In this document: positions 1 to 7,017 of the stretch, piece by piece
Numbering within the stretch: position 1 is the first letter of the stretch
Layout of the letters: every line of letters begins with the position of its first letter
Program-made: the position numbers and the translations under genes
DNA from: Natrinema sp031626495
GTDB taxonomy: Archaea; Halobacteriota; Halobacteria; Halobacteriales; Natrialbaceae
Direction of reading: 5' to 3'
DNA: 64,000 bases
Assembly (NCBI RefSeq): GCF_031626495.1
Contig: NZ_JAMQOJ010000001.1
Coordinates: forward strand, 806,001 to 870,000
The notes under the pieces: generated by a model
What the model saw: the letters and a program-made list of their open reading frames with translations, nothing else
Database searches by the model: none
What the model was told of the DNA's origin: nothing

Positions 1-185
1 ACGACGAGACGGCCGCTGGCTACGCGCGCGTCGAGTTCGCCGATTCCCTCGAGTCGGTCGACGCTGTTGGTCACCTTGCCGGCGCAGGAGGAACAGTCCA
101 TCTCGGGGACGCGGAGCTCGAGGGTCCGACTCGAGTCCGCTTTCCCGTCCCCGTCTGGCGGCGTCGACGGTGTCGAATCGCTCAT
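1..185 (-). CDS. Heavy-metal P-type ATPase, N-terminal part (cut by window edge)
   Basis: Only the first 61 codons lie in the window. After a hydrophilic leader of about 20 residues comes a heavy-metal-associated (HMA) domain with the metal-binding motif MDCSSCAGK (Cys31 and Cys34), the usual N-terminal domain of copper- or zinc/cadmium/lead-exporting P1B ATPases of the plasma membrane. A short metallochaperone is not excluded because the remainder is outside the window, but the 20-residue hydrophilic leader suits an ATPase better. The start ATG has a GGAG ribosome-binding sequence two bases upstream. The gene lies 69 bp behind a Cys-rich regulator on the same strand, with a palindrome at 222-237 between them, suggesting metal-controlled expression. 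Metal specificity cannot be read from this fragment. Confidence 0.75.
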   Translation of the reverse strand, partial: MSDSTPSTPPDGDGKADSSRTLELRVPEMDCSSCAGKVTNSVDRLEGIGELDARVASGRLV

Positions 186-221
186 TACTCCATCGTAGTC
201 ACTGGTCACTCATACAGGTTA

Positions 222-237
222 TTTGGCGTGCGCCAAA
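222..237. promoter_or_regulatory. Palindrome TTTGGCG-TG-CGCCAAA, candidate operator
   Basis: Perfect 7+2+7 inverted repeat in the 69-bp gap between the Bat-type regulator and the P-type ATPase. Read on the minus strand, its right arm runs into an A/T-rich TATA-like segment (CAAATAACC) about 35 bp before the ATPase start, so a bound protein would block or recruit transcription factor B. The symmetry is seen directly; its use as an operator is inferred. Confidence 0.5.
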
Positions 238-254
238 CCAGCGGTCGGGCGACC

Positions 255-998
255 TCAGCGACTGGCCGTGATCGCCTCGAGCGACTCGCCGTCGGCGAAC
301 GCGGTCGCGAGGTGCGCTTCCGCCCGCCGGAGGCGGTAGGAGAGGGTCGATCGCGGAATCTCGAGTTCCTCGGCGAGGTCGGAGAGGTCGATCCGGCGCG
401 GCGTCTCGTAGTAGCCGCGGTCGACCGCCGCGCGGAGCGCGTCTCGCTGTTCGGGCGGGAGTTCGTCGTCCGACTGGAACTGCTCGCGGTCCGGATCGAG
501 GTCCGTCAGTCGCAGCATTTCCATGCCGGCGCACTCGCCGACCTCGTCGCCGAGCGCGTCGAAGAAGTCGCCGACCGGCGCGTCGCTTCCGAGAACGATC
601 CGCCAGCGGTAGCGCCGCCCCTCGCGGTAGGTCTCGAACAGCAGCCCCTCGCCGAGGTACTCGAGCGCCAGATGAGGGACCGACGTACAGACGTCAGTCC
701 GGTCCCAGTAGGTGTAGACGACGAGTTCGTCGCTCGAGCGATCGAGCACCTGCGTCTCGCAGTCGGCCCCGCAGTCGTCCCGGACGAGACAGTCTGCGCA
801 GTAGGCGGGCTCGCGGTACGCCGCCTCGAGCGCCGCGATTCCGTCCGCCGAGCCGGTCGCGTGGTCGACCCGCCACAGACTGTCGGCGGTGACGTGACAC
901 GACAGCGACCGCACCGTCGTGTCGGGGTTGGCCTCGAGCACGTCGGCGACCGGGTTCGTTCCCGGATCGTACTCGAGGGCGAAGACGAACTCTCTCAT
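255..998 (-). CDS. Bat-type HTH-10 transcriptional regulator with Cys-rich segment
   Basis: A 247-residue protein whose last 50 residues (about 196-247) form the HTH_10 winged-helix domain of bacterioopsin-activator-type regulators (LSDLAEELEIPRSTLSYRLR). The N-terminal 190 residues resemble the sensor half of this family. Five cysteines occur early (Cys34, 67, 70, 76, 80), four of them in the pattern C-x2-C-x5-C-x3-C, a likely metal-binding cluster. It sits just upstream of, and on the same strand as, a heavy-metal P-type ATPase, so it is probably a metal-responsive controller of that exporter. The family assignment is firm; the ligand and regulatory direction are inferred. Confidence 0.8.
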   Translation of the reverse strand: MREFVFALEYDPGTNPVADVLEANPDTTVRSLSCHVTADSLWRVDHATGSADGIAALEAAYREPAYCADCLVRDDCGADCETQVLDRSSDELVVYTYWDRTDVCTSVPHLALEYLGEGLLFETYREGRRYRWRIVLGSDAPVGDFFDALGDEVGECAGMEMLRLTDLDPDREQFQSDDELPPEQRDALRAAVDRGYYETPRRIDLSDLAEELEIPRSTLSYRLRRAEAHLATAFADGESLEAITASR

Positions 999-1307
999 GT
1001 GTCTCTAGTGGTACTCCCACGACAAATGGTTCCCGCTGGCGGAGAAACTGCCGTCAGCTTCAGCCTCGGTGGTCACACGCCCGCCACAGACAGCAGTCTG
1101 GTGGTCGTTGACTCGTGAGTGCGGTATTTGCAACTGCGGGCGACGGTGCTCAGCAGCGATTCCAGTGGGGTAGCCGGAGCGACTGGCGGCGTCCGCTGGT
1201 CAGAAGCGGTCGTAGCCGGATTTTTCGACCTCTCTGCCCTTAATACAAGCATAATAAGGGGTGGCCACCGCCGACTTCTCCCCGAGGATAAATGACAACT
1301 GATCGAC
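999..1307. other. Intergenic, no gene recognised
   Basis: Holds the upstream region of the Bat-type regulator (left) and of the small protein at 1308 (right). A weak inverted repeat CCCTTA...TAAGGG lies at about 1238-1260. No convincing coding sequence or RNA gene was seen. Confidence 0.5.
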
Positions 1308-1778
1308 ATGACGATCGGTGCTGAAACTCGCGGCCGGAGTGCACTCGTCCCGGCCACCGGGGTTGCAGCGGCACGGGGAAACGGTGCGCAAGCAGAACAA
1401 GGGGGAAGCGGGATCTTTCGACAGTCCTATCTCCGACACGACGAGCGGTTCCAGATCGTCAGGGAGTCGTCCGTCGTCACCAGAGGCTGTCGCGGCCGTC
1501 CGAAGGAGTGGCAGTGCTACGTGATCCGGTACGAGAGCGACGGCCACGAGGTGCGACTGCTCGTCAACCCGAACCGGCGACTCGATCTCGACGAGGCCGA
1601 CGAGTGGCACGAGTTCACCGCCGCCCGGCCGCTCGAGTGCAAGGATCACCAGGGCAATCCGGCACCGTACTACGAGGTGTCGTTCAAGCCGGCGACGCAG
1701 GGCGGGCCGGGAAAGGGAACGAGCCCTGGTCGCGGTAACGGAAACGGCCGCGGACGCGGTAACGGAAACGGTCACTGA
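1308..1778 (+). CDS. Hypothetical protein with Gly/Asn/Arg-rich tail
   Basis: A 156-residue reading frame without a recognised family. Residues about 55-130 look like an ordinary acidic haloarchaeal globular domain (…LLVNPNRRLDLDEADEWHEF…) with Cys60, Cys69 and Cys111. The last 25 residues are a low-complexity tail of repeated RGNGNG units. The first 30 residues contain an alanine-rich stretch like a weak or degraded Tat/Sec signal, so it may be exported. Third-position GC is high throughout the middle and tail. The N-terminal start is uncertain because no ribosome-binding site is obvious; other frames nearby look worse. Confidence 0.55.
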   Translation: MTIGAETRGRSALVPATGVAAARGNGAQAEQGGSGIFRQSYLRHDERFQIVRESSVVTRGCRGRPKEWQCYVIRYESDGHEVRLLVNPNRRLDLDEADEWHEFTAARPLECKDHQGNPAPYYEVSFKPATQGGPGKGTSPGRGNGNGRGRGNGNGH

Positions 1779-1929
1779 ACCGGCCTCGAGCGCCGGATAT
1801 CTACCGCGGGCCGATTTCGGTGCGGTATCGTCTGGGTGGTGTTGCTCGACCGGATCCCAGTCCCCGCTGGCGGTCGGTAGGCCAGTCGCAAATCCCGACT
1901 GAACTCACCACATCACTGCGCCGTCGACT

Positions 1930-1936
1930 TTTATTC
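1930..1936 (+). promoter_or_regulatory. TATA box for the CPBP gene
   Basis: TTTTATT centred about 29 bp before the ATG at 1961, the spacing of a leaderless haloarchaeal transcript. It supports 1961 as the original start of the CPBP protease gene although the downstream frame is broken. Confidence 0.5.
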
Positions 1937-1960
1937 GACTTGACCGACAACTATCGGCGA

Positions 1961-2774
1961 ATGAACTCTCACGGCAATAGTCAACAGCCGACCGAGACGA
2001 CGAGGGCATCACGGTCCGCCGGTTCGGCGTCCTGTTCGCGGTCGGCCTGCTGGGGATCCTCGCGCTCGCGGCCACGACACCCGCACAGGCGGGTACTACC
2101 CCTGACGCGCCGGCCGTCCCGACCGCAGTCCTCGTCGCTGCGGTGATCGTCCAGTCTTCGATCCTGCTCGCGATCGCAGTGCTGATCGGCTGCTACGCCG
2201 CGCCGCGAGTGGGGCTTCGCTCGCACCCGCTCGAGCGCGTTTCCGAGGGAACAGCCATCGGCCCAAAACTCCGGGACGAACTCCCGATCGCGGTCGGACT
2301 CGGCGTCGTCGCGGGGCTGGCGATCGTTCTCGCCGAATCCGTCTTCGCGCCCGCGATCCCGGCCGACGCGGGGGCCACCGAGGCGACCGTCGGTGCGGTG
2401 CTCTCGAGTCTCCCCGTCAGATTCCTCTACGGCGGGCTGACCGAAGAACTGCTGCGCTGGGGGTTCCTGTCACTGGTCGCGTTCGGCCTCTGGAAGACGG
2501 TCGGCCGCGGGACGGACCGCCCGTCCGACCGGCTGCTGGCGACCGCGGTCGTCGTCGCCGCAGTCGTCTTCGGGCTCGGGCACCTCCCGACAGCGGCGAC
2601 CACTTACGGGGGACTCACGCCGGCTGTCGTCGGCTGGATCGTCGCCGGCAACGCGATCGGTGGTCTGGCGTACGGCTGGCTGTTCTGGCGACGGGGCCTC
2701 GATGCGGCCATGATCGGCCATATGGCCACGCGCGTGTTTTCGTCGCGCTGTCGCTGGTGATCGTGGTCGTCTGA
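1961..2774 (+). pseudogene. CPBP-family intramembrane protease, two frameshifts
   Basis: Three reading frames must be joined to give a full-length protein. The promoter-proximal ATG at 1961 opens one frame (MNSHGNSQQP). From about 1990 the coding signal continues in a second frame through the first membrane helix (VRRFGVLFAVGLLGILALAA) and the body. Near 2733 it moves to a third frame that supplies the last helix (VFVALSLVIVVV, ending at 2774). The core keeps the family motifs: EELLR, FGLGH and a late GHM histidine, the glutamic-protease signature of CAAX/bacteriocin-processing enzymes. An uninterrupted frame from a GTG at 2143 to 2760 (205 residues) would lack helix 1 and end in an unrelated RVFSSRCRW tail. 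Either it is decaying or the sequence has two one-base errors. Confidence 0.65.
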
Positions 2775-2949
2775 AGCTACACAGAACGGACAGCAGTGGC
2801 CGAGAGCGCGGCTCGAACGACAGTGAGAGTCGCGCGATCCGGGGGAGAGCAGGTAGTCACCCGATCACCGACCGCGAGCGAACGCAGTGAGCGAGCGGGC
2901 CGACGACTGACCCGGAACGAAGTGGAGGGGAAGGAGGAGTGCTTTTGAT

Positions 2950-3026
2950 CGAAATTTCACCGAGGGACAGCGCGCTCGCGACAGGAATCCTGTCGCGAGT
3001 GCGCAAGACCGCAGCGTGAAATTTCG
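2950..3026. repeat. Nested inverted repeats downstream of the acyl-CoA dehydrogenase
   Basis: The outer arms CGAAATTTCAC (2950-2960) and GTGAAATTTCG (3016-3026) match perfectly. Inside them is a second perfect palindrome, CTCGCGACAGGA / TCCTGTCGCGAG, at 2975-2986 and 2988-2999 with a one-base centre. The element begins three bases after the stop codon of the acyl-CoA dehydrogenase and follows the broken CPBP gene, so a transcription-termination or mRNA-end role is plausible, but no T-run marks it. Confidence 0.6.
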
Positions 3027-3029
3027 TTT

Positions 3030-4175
3030 CTAGTCGTCTAGCAGCTCCCGCGCGATGACGTTTTTCTGGATCTCGGTCGTACCCTCATAGATCTGGGTGA
3101 TCTTCGAGTCGCGGTAGAACCGTTCGACGGGGAAGTCGTTGACGTAGCCGGCTCCGCCGTGGATCTGGACGGCCTCGTTGGAGACCTCGACGGCGACGCG
3201 GGAGGCGTACTCCTTGGCCATCGAGGCGAGCTTCGTGATGTCGTTGCCCTGGTCGACGTTCCAGGCGGCCTTGTAGGTCAGGTTGCGGGCGGCCTCGGTC
3301 TCGGTGGCCATCTCCGCGAGTTTGTGCTGGATGGCCTGGAAATCCGAGATCGGCTGGCCGAACTGCTCGCGGTCCTGTGCGTACTCGCGGGCGGCCTCCA
3401 GGGCCCCCTTCGCGATGCCCAGTCCCTGTGCGGCGACGCCAGTGCGGGTGGCGTCGAAGAAGTGCATCTGCTGGAGGAAGGCGGCGTCCTCGTCGCCGAC
3501 GAGGTTCTCCTCGGGGACGCGGACGTTGTCGAAGATGAGCTCGGCGGTGTCGGACGCGCGGATTCCGAGCTTTCCGGTGATCTTGTCCGAGCTGAAGCCG
3601 TCGCGGTCGGACTCGACGATGATCTGGCTGAAGCCGCCGTAGCGGCTGTCGGCGTCGGGGTCGGTCTTACAGAGGACGACGAAGAAGTCGCCGATGGAGC
3701 CGTTGGTGATCCACATCTTGTTGCCGTTGATCACCCACTCGTCGCCGTCCTTCTCGGCGCGAGTCGAGACCGACGAGACGTCGGAGCCGGTGTCGGGTTC
3801 CGAAATCGCCGCGCCGGAGATCTTCTCGCCCATCGCGACGGGCTCGAGGTAGCGCTCCTTTTGGTCTTCGGTCCCGAACTCGCGGATGGCTTCGGTCCCG
3901 AACGAACAGGCCATGATCGAGAGCGCGATCCCGGGGTCGTGGGAGAACAGTTCCTCGGCGATGATGGCCGACTCGAGGGTCGAGTAACCCGCACCGCCGT
4001 ACTCGATGGGGATCGAGGAGCCGACCAGGCCCATTTCGGCGGCCTTGTCGACGATTTCGTGGGGGAACTTCTCCGCGGTGTCGTACTCTTCGGCGTTGGG
4101 AACGATCTCGTTCTCGGCAAATCGGCGCACTTCGTCGCGGATCTGCTCCTGTTCTTCGCTGAGTCCGAATTCCAT
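3030..4175 (-). CDS. Acyl-CoA dehydrogenase
   Basis: Full-length (381 residues) FAD-dependent acyl-CoA dehydrogenase catalysing the first step of beta-oxidation, acyl-CoA to trans-2-enoyl-CoA, in the cytosol with electrons passing to ETF. Seen in order: the N-terminal helical domain starting LSEEQEQIRDEVRRFAENEI, the middle beta domain with ISEPDTGSD and WITNGS (FAD/substrate motifs), and the C-terminal helical domain with the catalytic-base motif QIYEGTTEIQ (Glu364). The start ATG is clear. It is divergent from the 3-hydroxyacyl-CoA dehydrogenase/enoyl-CoA hydratase gene at 4291, which catalyses the next two steps, so co-regulation from the 115-bp gap is likely. Chain-length preference cannot be told. 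Confidence 0.93.
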   Translation of the reverse strand: MEFGLSEEQEQIRDEVRRFAENEIVPNAEEYDTAEKFPHEIVDKAAEMGLVGSSIPIEYGGAGYSTLESAIIAEELFSHDPGIALSIMACSFGTEAIREFGTEDQKERYLEPVAMGEKISGAAISEPDTGSDVSSVSTRAEKDGDEWVINGNKMWITNGSIGDFFVVLCKTDPDADSRYGGFSQIIVESDRDGFSSDKITGKLGIRASDTAELIFDNVRVPEENLVGDEDAAFLQQMHFFDATRTGVAAQGLGIAKGALEAAREYAQDREQFGQPISDFQAIQHKLAEMATETEAARNLTYKAAWNVDQGNDITKLASMAKEYASRVAVEVSNEAVQIHGGAGYVNDFPVERFYRDSKITQIYEGTTEIQKNVIARELLDD

Positions 4176-4290
4176 GGACGTTCATTACGATCCGAGCGAT
4201 AAAGAGCTTTGTAACCGTGAGTAAACCGAATTATAGTTTCTAGCCGATAATAGGGAAACGTTGAAACGGAGGCGAATGGGATTCTCGCCT

Positions 4291-6264
4291 ATGGACCTGG
4301 AGGATATCAACACCATCACAGTTCTGGGTGCGGGAAACATGGGCCACGGTATCACGGAGGTCGCCGCGATGGCGGGCTACGACGTGGTCATGCGCGACAT
4401 CAAAGACGAGTTCGTCCAGAACGGGTACGACCAGATCGAGTGGTCGCTGAACAAACTCGCCGAGAACGATCAACTCACCGAGGAAGAAGCCGACGCCGCG
4501 CTCGAGCGCGTGACGCCAGTCGTCGACATGGAGGAAGCCGTCGCGGACACCGACTTCGTCATCGAGGCCGTCCCCGAGCAGATGGAGATCAAGAAGGACG
4601 TCTACGGTGAACTCGAGGAGCACGCTCCCGACCACGCGATCTTCGCGACGAACACGTCGAGTCTCTCAATCACCGATCTCGCCGAGTTCACCGATCGCCC
4701 CGAACGGTTCTGCGGGATGCACTTCTTCAACCCGCCGGTTCGGATGCCACTCGTCGAAGTGATTTCGGGTGCCGAAACCGCCGAAGAGACCCTCGCCGTC
4801 ACGGAGGACCTCGCCGAAGATTTCGATAAGGTGCCGGTCAGAGTCCACAAGGACTCGCCGGGCTTCATCGTCAACCGGATCCTCGTGCCCCTGATGAACG
4901 AGGCCTCGTGGCTCGTCAGCACCGACGAGGCGACTATCGCCGAGGTCGACTCCACGACGAAGTACGGGCTGGGACTGCCGATGGGCAGTTTCGAACTCGG
5001 CGATCAGGTCGGCAACGACGTGAGCTACCACGTCCTCGAGTACATGAACGAGGTGCTGGGTTCGGCATACGAGCCGGCCCCGCTGCTCGAGGAGAAAGTC
5101 GAGAACGAGGAACTCGGCAAGAAGACGGGCGAGGGCTTCTACGACTACGAAGACGGCGAGGGCGCGCAGATACCGACCGATCAGCAGTCCGAGTTCGTCG
5201 AGGCACGCCTGCTCGCGACGATTGCCAACGAGGCCGCGAAGCTGATCGGCGGCGACGTCGCGCCGCCCGAATCGATCGACGAGGCGGTGAAACTCGGAGC
5301 CGGCTTCCCCGACGGCCCCGTCAGAATGGTCGACGACTACGGGCTCGAGACGCTGTACGAGACCCTCGAGGAGGCCTACGAGGAGACCGGTCACGAGCGG
5401 TACGCGCCTGCGGACTACCTCGCGGAGCGTGCCGATGCGGGCGGGTTCTACGAGACCGACGAGGAGTCGGACGAGGCCGACTTCGAGACGATCCGCATCG
5501 AGTACCCCGGCGACATGGTCGGACACATCGTCCTCGACCGACCCCACCGGATGAACACCATCAGCGACGACTTGCTCTTGGAGCTCTCGACGGCAATCGA
5601 GCTGCTCGAGGACGACGACGACGTGCGCGCGCTCCTCGTCACCGGTGAGGGCGAGCAGGCCTTCTCCGCGGGCGCGGACGTCCAGAGCATGGCGGGCAGC
5701 GGTGCCGACCCGCTCGAGGGACAGGAGCTGTCCCGGCTCGGTCAGTCGACGTTCGGCGAACTCGAGGCCTGCGACCTCCCGGTCGTCGCCGGGATCGACG
5801 GCTTCTGTCTCGGCGGCGGGATGGAGCTCGCGACGTGTGCCGACCTGCGGATCGCCAGCGAACGCTCGGAGTTCGGCCAGCCGGAGCTGAACCTCGGGCT
5901 CATTCCCGGCTGGGGTGGCACACAGCGACTCAAGCACATCGTCGGCGAGGGTCGCGCGAAGGAGATCATCCTCACCGCCGAGCGCTACGACGCCGAGACG
6001 ATGGCCGACTACGGCTTCGTCAACGAAGTCGTCGAGAACGACGAACTCGTCGACCGCGCCCTCGAGCAGGCGACCGACCTCGCCGGCGGCCCGCCGATCG
6101 CACAGCGGTTCACCAAGCGCGCGATGCTCGCCGGCCGCGACGACACCGAGTCCGGGCTCGAGTACGAGGCCTCCGCGTTCGGCCACCTGATGGCGACCGA
6201 CGACCTGATGGAGGGTATCACGGCGTTCATGGGAGACGAGGAGCCGGAGTTCGAAGGGACGTAG
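4291..6264 (+). CDS. Fused 3-hydroxyacyl-CoA dehydrogenase / enoyl-CoA hydratase
   Basis: A 657-residue two-enzyme protein. Residues about 5-290 are an NAD-binding 3-hydroxyacyl-CoA dehydrogenase (VLGAGNMGHG Rossmann loop; catalytic pair in MHFFNPP and VEVI), followed by a second C-terminal HCD domain to about 385. Residues about 405-657 are a crotonase domain with both hydratase glutamates in place (GGGMELA and FGQPEL, then GWGGTQRL). This order, dehydrogenase first, is the usual archaeal fusion and the reverse of bacterial FadB. It carries out the hydration and second oxidation of beta-oxidation. The ATG at 4291 is chosen over a TTG at 4261 because the conserved protein begins there. Divergent from the acyl-CoA dehydrogenase at 3030-4175. 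Confidence 0.93.
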   Translation: MDLEDINTITVLGAGNMGHGITEVAAMAGYDVVMRDIKDEFVQNGYDQIEWSLNKLAENDQLTEEEADAALERVTPVVDMEEAVADTDFVIEAVPEQMEIKKDVYGELEEHAPDHAIFATNTSSLSITDLAEFTDRPERFCGMHFFNPPVRMPLVEVISGAETAEETLAVTEDLAEDFDKVPVRVHKDSPGFIVNRILVPLMNEASWLVSTDEATIAEVDSTTKYGLGLPMGSFELGDQVGNDVSYHVLEYMNEVLGSAYEPAPLLEEKVENEELGKKTGEGFYDYEDGEGAQIPTDQQSEFVEARLLATIANEAAKLIGGDVAPPESIDEAVKLGAGFPDGPVRMVDDYGLETLYETLEEAYEETGHERYAPADYLAERADAGGFYETDEESDEADFETIRIEYPGDMVGHIVLDRPHRMNTISDDLLLELSTAIELLEDDDDVRALLVTGEGEQAFSAGADVQSMAGSGADPLEGQELSRLGQSTFGELEACDLPVVAGIDGFCLGGGMELATCADLRIASERSEFGQPELNLGLIPGWGGTQRLKHIVGEGRAKEIILTAERYDAETMADYGFVNEVVENDELVDRALEQATDLAGGPPIAQRFTKRAMLAGRDDTESGLEYEASAFGHLMATDDLMEGITAFMGDEEPEFEGT

Positions 6265-6444
6265 ACTCGCCCCTCGTCGGCTGAGTCCGCCGGTCGCGTC
6301 CGCCGGCCTCCCCGACCGATCGACGTGGCATCGTTGGCCCTCGTTTATTGACACACTCTGACATTTGGTCGCGAGATTTATCATGGAGAGGTACCATTGG
6401 TGACGCGTGGCTGTAACCGATGAAAAGAACGGAGGGGGCACCCA

Positions 6445-7017
6445 ATGACTGACGGGCCCGAAATACTAGTCGTCGACGACGAAGCTCGGCTCGCCGACCT
6501 GTTCGCCGCGTGGCTTCAGAGCGAGTGGGACGTCGAAACGGCGTACGACGGGGAGGAAGCGCTCGAGAAGATGGCCGACTCCGTCGAGGTCGTCCTACTG
6601 GACCGGCGCATGCCGGGACTCTCCGGTGACGAAGTCCTCGAGGAGATCCGCGACCGGGAACACGATTCGCGGGTCGTCATGGTGACGGCGGTCGATCCGG
6701 ACTTCGACATCATCGAGATGGGATTCGACGACTACCTCGTGAAGCCGGTCTCGAAGGACGAACTCGTCGAGATGGTCGACGACGTCGCCGATCGGTCGGA
6801 CTACGAGTCGGATATCCAGGAGTACTACGCTCTCGTCTCGAAGAAAGCACTGCTGGAATCCGAGAAGGCGGACCGCGAACTCGCGGACAACGAGGAGTAT
6901 CAGGAACTCTGTGAGCACGTCGACGACCTCGAGCAACGAGTCGACGAGACGGTTTCCGGCATGTCCTCCCACGACGACTTCGTCGGTGCGTTTCAGGACC
7001 TTCAATCCGAACACTGA
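6445..7017 (+). CDS. HalX-domain response regulator
   Basis: A 190-residue protein: receiver domain (residues 1-118) with acidic pocket DDE at 11-13, phosphoacceptor Asp53 in LLDRRMPG and the conserved Lys in LVKPVS, then a HalX domain (about 125-185), a charged helical C-terminal module typical of haloarchaeal response regulators. It has no DNA-binding domain, so the output is probably protein-protein contact. Its 3' end overlaps by 16 bp, tail to tail, the sensor kinase gene at 7002-8981. That arrangement makes the kinase a candidate partner but does not prove pairing. Confidence 0.9.
   Translation: MTDGPEILVVDDEARLADLFAAWLQSEWDVETAYDGEEALEKMADSVEVVLLDRRMPGLSGDEVLEEIRDREHDSRVVMVTAVDPDFDIIEMGFDDYLVKPVSKDELVEMVDDVADRSDYESDIQEYYALVSKKALLESEKADRELADNEEYQELCEHVDDLEQRVDETVSGMSSHDDFVGAFQDLQSEH

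Noticed and set aside
1200..1775. 191-residue minus-strand frame
   Set aside because: Ser/Ala/Arg-rich antisense shadow of the plus-strand protein at 1308; no domain or start signal.
4666..6441. 591-residue minus-strand frame
   Set aside because: Antisense of the HCD/ECH fusion; Arg/Val-rich shadow typical of GC-rich genes.
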